Notes: generated from the letters alone by a model not told the origin. A stretch of DNA of 64,000 bases from Amylibacter sp. IMCC11727 (GCF_029854195.1 NZ_CP122960.1:372001-436000); one strand, 5' to 3'; counted from the first letter of the stretch, positions 8,234 through 16,780 are shown. Numbers and translations: made by a program.

Positions 8234-9732
8234 CAGAGGTCTGCCATGTAGGTGTCCCACAGTGCATTGCGGAACAGAAGTTGCGGATCAAGCGCACGTT
8301 TCGCGGCGGCGAATTGCGTGGCGGCGGGGTAGTTTTGGATGAACTGATCTTGTGTGGCGTGCAATCGGTACGGCAAATAATACGCCCCACCAAGCTCTGC
8401 TGTGCCTTGGATCAATTCACGGGTCATGCGGGCCATATCGGCCTCGCCTCGGGCTGTCATTTCTTGGGAAAACAGCATCACACAGGCGATGCGATCCACG
8501 GGGGCATAGGACAAAACCGCCTCGTTATCAGGGGCCACATAACGCAGGGTGATGTTGAGGAGCTCTTGATAAGACCCTGGAATCACGCGTTTACATACAT
8601 CAACCCACTCCGCAAAACGGCTCGGTTCGATGAAGTATTCGTGCAGGATATCGGTGCGAGTCGGATCGCGATCATCAAGGGTGACAACAGGTTCGTTGAT
8701 CAGACTGTTACGGGTGACTTCGCCCGCCGTCAGCTTGGCTTGCAGATCGGTTTCCACCCACCAACGGCGGCGTTTTACACTCTCATGGCCGAGCTGCGCG
8801 CGGAAGAGGTTACGGGCAAATTTTGAGACGAAGCCAGAGCCGCTGGCGGGCGGCAGATCATCTTGGTTTTCGGTGGGGCGATAGGTGATCATCAGAGCGT
8901 TATCAAAGAAATCCCGCTTATCCACGTTCATGCGACCGTAGGCCATTTGCACAGTTGGGTCCTTGAGCACTGCCATGAATTTGGTGCCAAACTCTTTGCC
9001 AGACATCTCTTCGAACGTGGGCAGAAGGCGGGCATTGGGGACCATCTCCACGTCCATTTCGGTGATAAGACCCGTGAGCCCATATCCCCCCATGGTGAGG
9101 TTGAAAATGTCCTGATTTTCGCTACGCGAGCAGGTTATCAGCTCTCCGTCGTGCATCAGCATTTTGAAACTGCGCGTTGTGCTGCCCATTGCGGAATAAG
9201 GCACGGGCCAGCCGTGCGCGTTGACACAAAAAGTGGATGCAATTCCGAAATCATTGTTCGATTGCATAACCTTGGGGCCAAAACCGATGGCGTCCATTTG
9301 CTTGATGGCACTGTCCCAGCGCAGGCCAGAAGAACACCGAAAGGTGCTGTTGGCGGTGTCTGGTTCGAACATGTCCGTCGCCAGTGTGATGGCATGGCCG
9401 TCACGGGGGATGGATTGACCACCCATGGAATGCCGTGCGGCGGACAGGCTGACGGGGCGTCCTTCGGCCTTGGCAGTTTTCAACTCGTCACGCAGGATTG
9501 ACACCAACCCTTGGCCAGGATCCTGTTTCACAATTATATGCTTGTGAACGGGCGTTTCGGACAGACCGCTTGCATCGTTCAAAGTGATCGGTTTTTCTTT
9601 GCTCCAAGGCTCTGGTTGCAGCGATGTTGTGCCGTCCAACACAGGGACCTTAGGCCCGTATTTGGCGCCAAAATAGCCGCCTATCAACGCCCCTGACCCA
9701 AGCAGGAGGGCGCGTTTCGTAATGAGGTTCAT
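8233..9732 (-). CDS. FAD-linked oxidase (FAD_binding_4 / sugar-lactone-oxidase-like)
   Basis: This 499-residue protein begins with a hydrophobic segment at about residues 8-24 that may anchor or export it. It then has a FAD-binding type 4 fold: VSLSAARHSMGGQS near 93-106 is the pyrophosphate loop, and FCVNAHGWP and GGYGLTGLITEMDVEM follow. This family includes aldonolactone oxidases and other alcohol oxidases. No HGS-type covalent FAD histidine motif is evident; ARHSMGGQS takes that place. It is the first gene of a four-gene operon with two or three membrane proteins. Confidence 0.83.
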   Translation of the reverse strand: MNLITKRALLLGSGALIGGYFGAKYGPKVPVLDGTTSLQPEPWSKEKPITLNDASGLSETPVHKHIIVKQDPGQGLVSILRDELKTAKAEGRPVSLSAARHSMGGQSIPRDGHAITLATDMFEPDTANSTFRCSSGLRWDSAIKQMDAIGFGPKVMQSNNDFGIASTFCVNAHGWPVPYSAMGSTTRSFKMLMHDGELITCSRSENQDIFNLTMGGYGLTGLITEMDVEMVPNARLLPTFEEMSGKEFGTKFMAVLKDPTVQMAYGRMNVDKRDFFDNALMITYRPTENQDDLPPASGSGFVSKFARNLFRAQLGHESVKRRRWWVETDLQAKLTAGEVTRNSLINEPVVTLDDRDPTRTDILHEYFIEPSRFAEWVDVCKRVIPGSYQELLNITLRYVAPDNEAVLSYAPVDRIACVMLFSQEMTARGEADMARMTRELIQGTAELGGAYYLPYRLHATQDQFIQNYPAATQFAAAKRALDPQLLFRNALWDTYMADL

Positions 9733-9738
9733 AATCGT

Positions 9739-9785
9739 CCCCTAAGTTGAAATGACCTTAGGTCCAGTCTGATTCAACTTGGGGG
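9739..9785 (-). promoter_or_regulatory. long hairpin covering the ribosome binding site of the FAD-oxidase gene
   Basis: In the leader of the oxidase gene, CCCCCAAGTTGAA pairs with TTCAACTTAGGGG (8 bp, one C-A mismatch, then 4 bp) around a 21-base loop. That loop holds a smaller GACCT/AGGTC palindrome. The right arm contains AGGGGA, the ribosome site 5 bases before the ATG at 9732. This could block translation, or be an operator. It also lies downstream of exonuclease III but has no T-run, so a terminator role is less likely. Confidence 0.55.
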
Positions 9786-9837
9786 GTGTTGCAAGCGTTG
9801 CAAGAGAATTGCCGTAAAAGGTGCGTTGATGCGTGAC

Positions 9838-10629
9838 TTAATCAACATCAAATGTTGCAAATAAAGGTGCGTGATCGCTTGGTTTTTCCCAGCCACGCGC
9901 ATCGCGCAAGACGCGGGATGAATGTGCTTTGCCCGAAATATCGGGGGTTGCCCAGATGTGATCGAGGCGGCGTCCCTTGTCTGCGGCGTCCCAATCGCGG
10001 GCGCGATAGGACCACCATGTGTAAAGTTTGCCCTCTGTGATGTCTTGACGTGTGACATCGACCCAGTTGCCTGCATTTTGGGTTTCTGCCAGTGCTTCGA
10101 CCTCGATCGGGGTGTGGGATACGACCTTGAGCAATTTTTTGTGGTCCCAAACATCATCTTCACGTGGAGCGATATTCAAATCCCCCACAAGAACGGATTT
10201 TTGCATGGCTTCGGCTGTGAACCAGTCCCGCATTTCAGCAAGGAAATCCATTTTGTGCCCGAACTTTTCATTCTTTTCACGATCCGCCACATCGCCCCCT
10301 GCTGGGACATAAAAATTGTGGATTGTCATACCATTAGGAAGCTGCGCTGACACATGTCGCGCGTCCCCTTTTTCACAAAAATCGCGGTGGCCCGTGTCAA
10401 TCAGAGGATGTTTGGACAAGATCGCCACGCCGTTATAACCCTTCTGCCCCCGCGCAACCATGTGGGGATATCCAAGGGCGGCAAAGTTTTCGGTGGGGAT
10501 CAGGTCAACTGGGCTTTTGCATTCTTGCAGGCACAGAACGTCTGGTTGTTCCTGTTTAAGCAAATCCAACACAATGGGTTCACGCAAACGGACGGAGTTG
10601 ATGTTCCATGTGCAAACGGTGATGGGCAT
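9838..10629 (-). CDS. xth: exodeoxyribonuclease III
   Basis: This 263-residue protein is an EEP-fold nuclease of the ExoIII family, which repairs abasic sites. It opens with ITVCTWNINSVR, has the metal-binding glutamate E36 in CLQECKSP, the GDLNIAPREDDVW motif near 150 and the closing SDHAPLFATF with the catalytic Asp-His. The start at 10629 (MPITVCTW) is set by the conserved N-terminal strand; the open frame runs 150 bases further but that part is unlike the family. Confidence 0.93.
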   Translation of the reverse strand: MPITVCTWNINSVRLREPIVLDLLKQEQPDVLCLQECKSPVDLIPTENFAALGYPHMVARGQKGYNGVAILSKHPLIDTGHRDFCEKGDARHVSAQLPNGMTIHNFYVPAGGDVADREKNEKFGHKMDFLAEMRDWFTAEAMQKSVLVGDLNIAPREDDVWDHKKLLKVVSHTPIEVEALAETQNAGNWVDVTRQDITEGKLYTWWSYRARDWDAADKGRRLDHIWATPDISGKAHSSRVLRDARGWEKPSDHAPLFATFDVD

Positions 10630-10672
10630 AGGCGCGGTCCTTGATGAGTTTCGCGGACCGTAGCGGATGGAA

Positions 10673-11656
10673 TTACTCGCTGCCACCCGAAATTTGCGCC
10701 AAGGCCCCGAGCAGGTGTTTGTGGAACAATTCGGAATTTTCGATCTGCGGGATATGGCCGATGTCTGGCATAACATCAAGCGTGCTGCCCGCGATCAATG
10801 AGTTGAGGGTTTGACCGACATCGAGAGGGGAAACTTCGTCTTTGTCGCCCCAGATAAAGGCCGTCGGCATGGTAAGTTTTGCGATTTCATCCTTGCGCGT
10901 TGAAAGCGCGTCTTTGGGTGGCACCAACAGATCAACGAGCCAATCCGCATGAGCGGCAGTTGTGCCTTTGCGGATCATCGGTTGTTGCAAAACGGTGGCG
11001 TATTTCGACACGTCTAGGGATTTATCGTAAATAAACGATTTGATTAGGCTTTCTGTCATTAGCCCATTGGTGGACGTGAGCGCTACACCTGCGCGGCGGA
11101 CGTATTTGCTGCGGGCCGGCAGTGGCAATGTGTCGGGCCCAGTTTCATGCGCGTTCAGGCCGACGGCCCCTGAAACGATAACCAAGCCCGCAAATTTTTC
11201 AGGCGCCAGCAAGACAGTTTCCAATGCGACAGAGGCGCCAAAAGAATGGGCTACGACGATGGGTTTGGTCCCCAGCGCATCAACAGTGGCAATAATGCGG
11301 TTGGCCTGCGCCACGCGTCCATAATTGCCATCTGGTGCGCGATCACTGTACCCAAAAGGGGGCACATCAAGCGCCAGCGCGTAATAGTCATTGGCGGCGA
11401 TAATATCTGCTGTTTCCTGCCAATATCCACCCCAACTGCCAGTGCCGTGAATCAGCAAAACGGGCGTATCCGTGTTGGTTCCGGTGGGGGTGATATGGAC
11501 GGTCAGTTCGCTCGTTTCAACGCGCAGGCCATTTTCAGGCAGTATGTCCGCGAGTTGTTCTGTTTCGCGCAGCTTCACGCTCGCCCAAAGTGCCGTGCCG
11601 CAAATGAAAACAATGAGGAGGAGGGCGTAAATAGCATAGAGCAAAAGTTTTTTCAT
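10673..11656 (-). CDS. alpha/beta hydrolase, membrane-anchored
   Basis: This 327-residue protein has an N-terminal hydrophobic segment (residues 3-25) followed by an alpha/beta-hydrolase fold. The oxyanion loop is HGTGSWGG at 70-77, the nucleophile is S138 in AHSFGAS, the acid is probably the Asp of WGDKDEVSP, and the histidine is in PDIGHIPQIE near 303. Substrate is unknown. The terminator of the response-regulator gene lies just upstream of it. Confidence 0.87.
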   Translation of the reverse strand: MKKLLLYAIYALLLIVFICGTALWASVKLRETEQLADILPENGLRVETSELTVHITPTGTNTDTPVLLIHGTGSWGGYWQETADIIAANDYYALALDVPPFGYSDRAPDGNYGRVAQANRIIATVDALGTKPIVVAHSFGASVALETVLLAPEKFAGLVIVSGAVGLNAHETGPDTLPLPARSKYVRRAGVALTSTNGLMTESLIKSFIYDKSLDVSKYATVLQQPMIRKGTTAAHADWLVDLLVPPKDALSTRKDEIAKLTMPTAFIWGDKDEVSPLDVGQTLNSLIAGSTLDVMPDIGHIPQIENSELFHKHLLGALAQISGGSE

Positions 11657-11691
11657 ATCTTAACGTAACGCCGTGGTAGCGTTGCGCAAAC

Positions 11692-11715
11692 AAAAAAGAC
11701 CCGCCAAAAGGCGGG
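11692..11715 (-). terminator. Rho-independent terminator of the response-regulator gene
   Basis: CCCGCC at 11700-11705 and GGCGGG at 11710-11715 form a 6-bp GC stem with a 4-base loop. Read on the minus strand it is followed by TCTTTTTTG (the A-run at 11692-11697). It lies about 40 bases after the response-regulator stop and ahead of the hydrolase start. Confidence 0.88.
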
Positions 11716-11755
11716 CCAGTCCGGGGAGAAACTATGAAAAACTCCAAGGGAAATT

Positions 11756-12442
11756 TTATACGTTCAGGCGATAACCACCTGATTCTGTGACCAAAAGCCG
11801 TGCGTTGCTGGGATCAGGCTCGATCTTTTGACGCAAACGATAGATGTGTGTTTCCAACGTATGGGTTGTGACACCCGCGTTGTAGCCCCAAACTTCGTGC
11901 AACAGCACATCGCGGGCAACCACACCATCTTGGGCGCGGTAAAGGAATTTAAGAATATTCGTCTCTTTCTCGGTCAAACGAATTTTCTTTTCATCCTCTG
12001 TAATCAACATCTTAGAGGCGGGTTTGAAGGTGTATGGTCCAAGATTAAACACCGCGTCTTCAGACTGTTCATGCTGGCGCAGCTGCGCACGAATGCGAGC
12101 GAGCAGCACAGGAAATTTGAACGGTTTTGGCACATAGTCGTTTGCACCAGCATCCAAGCCGAGGATCGTGTCGGCGTCTGTGTCGTGACCTGTCAGCATC
12201 ACAATTGGGCATTTCACACTCTGTTTGCGCATCAGGCGGCACAGTTCGCGGCCATCCATATCGGGCAGGCCCACGTCCAAAAGCACCAAATCATAAAGGG
12301 CTTCTTTTGCGCGTTCTAAACCAGAGGCACCATCTTCGGCCTCGAATACATCGAAATCTTCGGTGAGAACCAGCTGGTCGGCGAGTGCTTCGCGCAGATC
12401 CTCATCATCGTCTACCATCAGAATTTTTTTAACGTTGCTCAT
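11756..12442 (-). CDS. OmpR/PhoB-family response regulator
   Basis: This 228-residue protein has a receiver domain (residues 5-120) with the acidic pocket DDDED (11-15), phospho-acceptor D56 in LLDVGLPD, Thr84 (MLTGHD) and Lys107 (VPKPF). A C-terminal winged helix follows (130-228), ending in THTLETHIYRLRQKIE and SGGYRLNV. No histidine kinase gene is adjacent, so the partner is elsewhere. It may belong to the CenR-like envelope regulators of alphaproteobacteria, but that is a guess. A strong terminator follows it. Confidence 0.92.
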   Translation of the reverse strand: MSNVKKILMVDDDEDLREALADQLVLTEDFDVFEAEDGASGLERAKEALYDLVLLDVGLPDMDGRELCRLMRKQSVKCPIVMLTGHDTDADTILGLDAGANDYVPKPFKFPVLLARIRAQLRQHEQSEDAVFNLGPYTFKPASKMLITEDEKKIRLTEKETNILKFLYRAQDGVVARDVLLHEVWGYNAGVTTHTLETHIYRLRQKIEPDPSNARLLVTESGGYRLNV

Positions 12443-12445
12443 CTG

Positions 12446-12467
12446 TCAACTCCTTCGCTTGAGTTGA
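12446..12467 (-). promoter_or_regulatory. 7-bp inverted repeat overlapping the ribosome binding site of the response regulator
   Basis: TCAACTC and GAGTTGA form a perfect 7-bp inverted repeat with an 8-base spacer, ending 3 bases before the start codon at 12442. On the minus strand the AAGGAG ribosome site runs from the loop into the right arm, so folding could limit translation. It could equally be a binding site for autoregulation. Confidence 0.45.
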
Positions 12468-12595
12468 AGTTGCGCTGAAACAGAGTTTTGAGCAATCCGC
12501 CTCACAGGCATGTGTCGAAAACCGATCAAATGTTTCACTTCTGACCGATCACAGATATAGAAAGCGAAGGAAATGTTTCAAAATGCAGGAACGAG

Positions 12596-13672
12596 ATGCC
12601 GTTTTCCGTAACATTAGACGAAAAGATTGCGCGTGCGCGGGCTGATTTGCGGATTGGCGTGCCGATTGTGCTGCGGGATGGGACCACGGATTGGGCTGTG
12701 AGTGCGATTGAAACGCTAAGTTCCGAACGATTGGCTCAGATTCGCGATATGTCGGGTGCGTTGCATTTGGCGTTAACGGATCGACGCGCGGAAACGCTGG
12801 CCGCACCCCCCTATGATGGAGATTTGGTGCGCATTGCCGTACCAGCAGATGCACCCGCCACGTGGGTTCACGCGATGGCGGACCCGTCATTGGACCTGCA
12901 AGTGCCGATGAAAGGCCCGTTTCAATACATGCGCGAGGGACAAGCCATTGCGGATCGCGCGGCAATATCATTGTGCAAGGGGGCTGGGTTGTTGCCAGGG
13001 GCTGTTTTTGCGCCGATGTCTGGGGCGATGGATGGTTTGGTGCAGTTGGATGTATTTGATGTCATGGCAGCGGCGGCGAAACGGATGCCGCTTGATCTGA
13101 TATCTGGGGCGCGGGTTCCATTGTTGGCGTCCGAAAACTCCAAGGTGCATGTGTATCGCAAACGGGATGGTGGCGAAGAGCATTACGCGATCGAGGTGGG
13201 CAACCCCGCGCGGGATCAACCCGTTCTGTCGCGGTTGCATTCGGCCTGTTTTACAGGCGACATAATGGGATCGTTAAAATGTGATTGCGGCGCACAGTTG
13301 CAGGCGGCCATGGCGCAGATCGGGGCAGAGGGTGCAGGTGTTTTGCTGTACTTGAACCAAGAGGGCCGTGGAATTGGGTTGGCCAATAAGATGCGGGCGT
13401 ATTCGTTGCAGGATCAAGGATTCGATACGGTAGAGGCCAATCACCGCTTGGGTTTTGAAGATGATGAGCGGGATTTCAAGTTGGGCGCTGAGATTTTGCG
13501 CGCACTTGGGTTCAAATCCACACGGTTGATGACGAACAATCCCTCCAAAGTGGCCAAGATGGAAGAAGCAGGGGTTTCTGTGGCGGAGCGTGTTCCCTTG
13601 CAAGTGGGGCGCACCACGCAAAACACGGATTATTTGGACGTGAAAGCCAAAAAAAGCGGACACCTGTTTTGA
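12596..13672 (+). CDS. ribA: GTP cyclohydrolase II
   Basis: The C-terminal half (about residues 190-358) is a complete RibA domain, which opens GTP in the first step of riboflavin synthesis. Zinc ligands lie in HSACFTGDIMGSLKCDCG (Cys218, Cys229, Cys231). LNQEGRGIGLANK and LMTNNPSK are the GTP-binding and catalytic motifs. The N-terminal 190 residues take the place of the RibB domain of RibBA fusions, but I see none of the DHBP-synthase motifs, so that part is probably not active as RibB. Its stop overlaps the next gene start by 4 bases. Confidence 0.92.
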   Translation: MPFSVTLDEKIARARADLRIGVPIVLRDGTTDWAVSAIETLSSERLAQIRDMSGALHLALTDRRAETLAAPPYDGDLVRIAVPADAPATWVHAMADPSLDLQVPMKGPFQYMREGQAIADRAAISLCKGAGLLPGAVFAPMSGAMDGLVQLDVFDVMAAAAKRMPLDLISGARVPLLASENSKVHVYRKRDGGEEHYAIEVGNPARDQPVLSRLHSACFTGDIMGSLKCDCGAQLQAAMAQIGAEGAGVLLYLNQEGRGIGLANKMRAYSLQDQGFDTVEANHRLGFEDDERDFKLGAEILRALGFKSTRLMTNNPSKVAKMEEAGVSVAERVPLQVGRTTQNTDYLDVKAKKSGHLF

Positions 13673-14175
13673 CACGGTTTGATGACTTGGTGATCACGCG
13701 CTGGGGCGCACGGTTTCAAGGTGTGACGATGCCCTGCGCTATTGGGCGCGGTGGCATTGGTGTGAAAGGCGGTGAAGGGGATGGAATCACCCCTCGCGGC
13801 ACGTTTCAGATTATGGGCTGTGGGTATCGGCCTGATCGGATTGGGTTTGATGCACCAAATGTTCATTGCCAACCCATTGCGTTGATGGATGTGTGGTCGG
13901 ATGATCCGCGCGATCCTGACTATAATCACAGCACCGATCTTCGAACCCATCGGTTTAGCCATGAAAGACTGCGCCGCGCCGATCCGCTTTACGACATTTT
14001 TGTTATCCTTGATTATAATTTTCCAAACGCGGTGGCGGGCAAAGGCAGTGCAATCTTCCTGCACAAGTGGCGTAAGCCACGGCACCCAACTGAGGGCTGT
14101 GTCGCGTTTCGTGAAGATGATTTGGTGCGGATTTTGGTGAACTGGAAGCCAAAATCGCGGGTCGTGATCCGCTAG
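13669..14175 (+). CDS. L,D-transpeptidase-like protein (YkuD domain), TTG start
   Basis: This 168-residue protein has the YkuD signature near its end: FLHKW followed by HPTEGCVAF, which carries the catalytic cysteine (about residue 144). YkuD enzymes make 3-3 peptidoglycan crosslinks or attach lipoproteins to the wall. No signal peptide is visible, which is odd for a periplasmic enzyme, although related short YkuD proteins also lack one. The TTG start overlaps the ribA stop (TTGA). Its stop overlaps the convergent yggS stop by 4 bases. Confidence 0.82.
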   Translation: MTRFDDLVITRWGARFQGVTMPCAIGRGGIGVKGGEGDGITPRGTFQIMGCGYRPDRIGFDAPNVHCQPIALMDVWSDDPRDPDYNHSTDLRTHRFSHERLRRADPLYDIFVILDYNFPNAVAGKGSAIFLHKWRKPRHPTEGCVAFREDDLVRILVNWKPKSRVVIR

Positions 14176-14825
14176 CTGTACGTTCTATCGCCAAAAATTG
14201 CAGAGCCGACGCGGATGTGGGTTGCCCCCAATGCAACGGCGCGTTCAAAATCGCTGCTCATGCCCATTGAAAGGCCATCGATGCCGTTTCGTTCCGCAAT
14301 TTTGCGCAAAAGGGCAAAATGCAGGCTCGGCTCCTCGTCCACAGGCGGAATAACCATCAAACCCGCAATGGTCAGATCCATATCACGGCATTCTTTGATG
14401 AACGCATCGGCCTCGGCGGGCAGAACGCCAGCTTTCTGATCTTCTTCGCCGGTATTGACTTGGATGAACAAGTCAGGGGATTTGCCCTGCGCCTGAATTT
14501 CGGAAGCAATTTTACGGGCGAGTTTCGGGCGATCCACGGCATGGATGGCATCGAACAACTCTACTGCGGCTTTAACCTTGTTGGTTTGCAAGGGGCCGAT
14601 CAGATGAACATCGACGGGGCCAAATTCTGCGCGAAAGTCGGGCCATTTGCCTTGGGCTTCTTGGACTTTGTTTTCGCCAAACAGGCGGTGTCCTTGTTCC
14701 AGAACTCCATGCACGCGTTCATTTGGCTGTACCTTTGACACAGCGATGAGTTTCGTGCTGCCGATGTCACGCCCTGCGGCGGCTTCGGCTTTTTCGATGC
14801 GGGATTTGATATCTGATAGGGACAT
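14172..14825 (-). CDS. YggS-family pyridoxal phosphate homeostasis protein
   Basis: This 217-residue protein is a single TIM barrel of the YggS/PLPBP family. K31 in LIAVSKVQP is the expected PLP lysine. HLIGPLQTNK, SMGMSSDFERAVALGATHIRVG and the closing GSAIFGDR complete the family pattern. The protein binds PLP and buffers it rather than catalysing a known reaction. Confidence 0.92.
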   Translation of the reverse strand: MSLSDIKSRIEKAEAAAGRDIGSTKLIAVSKVQPNERVHGVLEQGHRLFGENKVQEAQGKWPDFRAEFGPVDVHLIGPLQTNKVKAAVELFDAIHAVDRPKLARKIASEIQAQGKSPDLFIQVNTGEEDQKAGVLPAEADAFIKECRDMDLTIAGLMVIPPVDEEPSLHFALLRKIAERNGIDGLSMGMSSDFERAVALGATHIRVGSAIFGDRTYS

Positions 14826-14880
14826 AAAACCTATGTGGCGCGAGGCAGATCATTCGGCAAGTCTAAAAATCCGAATGCAC

Positions 14881-14910
14881 AAAAAGAAAGAGCAGGCCGG
14901 AGCCTGCTCT
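14881..14910 (-). terminator. Rho-independent terminator of the porin gene
   Basis: AGAGCAGGC at 14889-14897 and GCCTGCTCT at 14902-14910 form a perfect 9-bp stem with a 4-base loop. On the minus strand it is followed by TTCTTTTT. It lies 26 bases after the porin stop codon. Confidence 0.92.
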
Positions 14911-14935
14911 TCCAATAAGGTATTTCATCTTCAAA

Positions 14936-15913
14936 TTAGAAGTTGAAACGAACACCCAAGTCAGCACGAGTGTTGTCGTTGAAGCTTTTGGAAACACCAC
15001 CAGCCAGAACCGCACCACCCAAGGAGTGTGTGAAGCCGATACCGTATACAGTGTCTTCAGTTGCGCCAACCAGTGCTTGAGAAGCTGCGGAGTCGAAGTC
15101 TGTGTTACCAACGAAACCAGTGATAGATGTATCACCGAAGTCGTAAGAACCGGACAGAACAACTTTGCCGCCGATGTCTTCCAGATCGGAGTATGCCAAA
15201 GACACACCGAAGTCACCGATGGAACCAACAACAGATGCGGATACCAAGTCACGTGCTACGCCACCGATAGTCGCTGCGTCGTCTGCGTAACCAGCAGCAA
15301 CAGTCCAGTCGCCGAAGTTGTAGTTTGCAGCGATTGCATCTTCAGAACCGTTGGAGAGGTGATCACCTGTGGAGTCTGTAGACAAGGATACGCCGAAGCC
15401 ACCTACGTTGAAGTCCAAGCGAACAACGTCACCTGTGTTGCCACGGGATGAGAAGGAGTTCACGTAGAAGGACGCGCCGGAACCGAAGGAACCGATGTTG
15501 AATGACAGGTTCTGCCAGCCAATACCTGTCAGACCTACGTTACCGTGTGCGTAGTAGTTCAGACGCTGCATCATAGCGCCGTCAGCGTTACCAACTGTGA
15601 TACGGAATGTGTCGTTACCCATCCATACGTTCGCAGAAGAAACTGGCAATGTTGCATCGCCTTCTTGTGAACGCAGACGAATGCGACCACCGAATTCCAG
15701 GCCACCGTCTGTGGAACCGGAACCGTCGATGTTGATTGTCATACGACGTTCGATTTTTGTGGAGCTGCCGCCAGCAACGTCGCCAGCTTGCTCGTTGTAT
15801 TCGATACCGAAGCGACCGCCACCGGAGAGTGTTACGCCGCCAGCGTGACCGTCAGCATATGCCATAGAAGCAGAAGCGACGAGTGCTGAAGTAGCAAAGA
15901 GAACTTTTTTCAT
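14936..15913 (-). CDS. outer-membrane porin, Rhodobacter type
   Basis: This 325-residue protein has a clear signal peptide (MKKVLFATSALVASASMAYA, cleaved before DGH). A glycine-rich 16-strand-like barrel follows and ends in the outer-membrane signature GVRFNF with a terminal phenylalanine. It forms a general diffusion channel. The frame uses a narrow, highly biased codon set unlike its neighbours, as expected for an abundant protein. It has its own leader of about 265 bases and a strong terminator. Confidence 0.93.
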   Translation of the reverse strand: MKKVLFATSALVASASMAYADGHAGGVTLSGGGRFGIEYNEQAGDVAGGSSTKIERRMTINIDGSGSTDGGLEFGGRIRLRSQEGDATLPVSSANVWMGNDTFRITVGNADGAMMQRLNYYAHGNVGLTGIGWQNLSFNIGSFGSGASFYVNSFSSRGNTGDVVRLDFNVGGFGVSLSTDSTGDHLSNGSEDAIAANYNFGDWTVAAGYADDAATIGGVARDLVSASVVGSIGDFGVSLAYSDLEDIGGKVVLSGSYDFGDTSITGFVGNTDFDSAASQALVGATEDTVYGIGFTHSLGGAVLAGGVSKSFNDNTRADLGVRFNF

Positions 15914-15937
15914 AGTTTTCCCTCGTTTGAGTTTAAA

Positions 15938-15947
15938 AGGTGCACCT
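15938..15947. promoter_or_regulatory. 10-bp palindrome upstream of the porin
   Basis: AGGTGCACCT is a perfect 10-bp palindrome 24 bases upstream of the porin start, inside the probable untranslated leader. It may be an operator or simply RNA structure. The rest of the 265-base gap to the DUF3576 gene (15914-16178) shows no coding sequence or clear promoter. Confidence 0.3.
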
Positions 15948-16178
15948 CAATCCGAGGAATCCGGAAAGAGTGTTACTGCTTTTCACTCTGCGAGGCCTGA
16001 ATTTCAAGCGGATGTAGGAAGGATCGGAAGATAAGGGCAAAATTGGTGCATTGATGCCACAGTAATTTTTCTGGCCCTTTTAAAAGGAAATGAAGCAGGC
16101 ATCACGCAATAATAACTTGTCCGATGCAGGAACTAACGGTAAACGAGTGAAACAGCTGAAAAGCTCGGGGCAGAGAGT

Positions 16179-16724
16179 ATGAATACTATATATATGAAAG
16201 CAGCGTTGATTGGCACACTTTGTGTTGCCTTGTCTGGCTGTGGTGGGTTCAGAAATTCCAGTGCGGGGGGCAGCGGCCTGTTTGGCGGCAATCGCCCATC
16301 GGGTTTGGCGCAACAACAAGCGGCCAATGAAAACCCGAGCGCAGGTGCGCAATTGCGCGCGTTGGGTGAGGATGGAAACGAAGCTGTTTCCATTTTTGAT
16401 GCGCTGCGCTCTCCTGATCAAAACGTTAATGTGCGTGTGAACAAGTATTTGTGGAACGCTTCGTTGGAAACACTCAGCTTTTTGCCCGTTGAATCAGCTG
16501 ACCCGTTTACAGGTGTGCTGGTTATGGGCTGGGGTCGCGCCCCGGGAAGCAGCCGTCAGTATCGTGCAACCGTTCTGGTTCAGGACCCAGCCTTGGATGC
16601 GCGGTCTTTGAAAGTGTCCGTTCACACGCGTGGCGGTACGGCAAGCGCTGAAACTGTTCGTCGTATCGAAGATGCGATTTTGACCCGTGCCCGTCAGTTG
16701 CGTGTGCGCGACAAAAACCTATAA
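16179..16724 (+). CDS. DUF3576 lipoprotein
   Basis: This 181-residue protein has a lipoprotein signal peptide with lipobox ALSGCG, giving a lipid-modified cysteine at about residue 21. A low-complexity linker (GGSGLFGG, AQQQAANEN) and a DUF3576 domain (about 70-181) follow, with YLWNASLETLSFLPV and the closing ILTRARQLR. The position directly before leuS-lptE is usual in Rhodobacterales and suggests an envelope role, but the function is unknown. Translation could also start at the second ATG, 15 bases downstream. Confidence 0.85.
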   Translation: MNTIYMKAALIGTLCVALSGCGGFRNSSAGGSGLFGGNRPSGLAQQQAANENPSAGAQLRALGEDGNEAVSIFDALRSPDQNVNVRVNKYLWNASLETLSFLPVESADPFTGVLVMGWGRAPGSSRQYRATVLVQDPALDARSLKVSVHTRGGTASAETVRRIEDAILTRARQLRVRDKNL

Positions 16725-16752
16725 CGCGGTACATACCGCCCGTAGAAGAATC

Positions 16753-16780
16753 AAACGCCGGGCAAATGTCCGGCGTTTTG
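16753..16780 (+). terminator. Rho-independent terminator between the DUF3576 gene and leuS
   Basis: AAACGCCGG at 16753-16761 pairs perfectly with CCGGCGTTT at 16770-16778, with an 8-base loop and a following TTTTGCTGTTT. It lies only 20 bases before the leuS start, so it may act as an attenuator ahead of leuS. Confidence 0.8.

Noticed and set aside
12443..12595. FMN riboswitch upstream of ribA
   Set aside because: The 153-base gap is too short and lacks the conserved FMN-aptamer segments.
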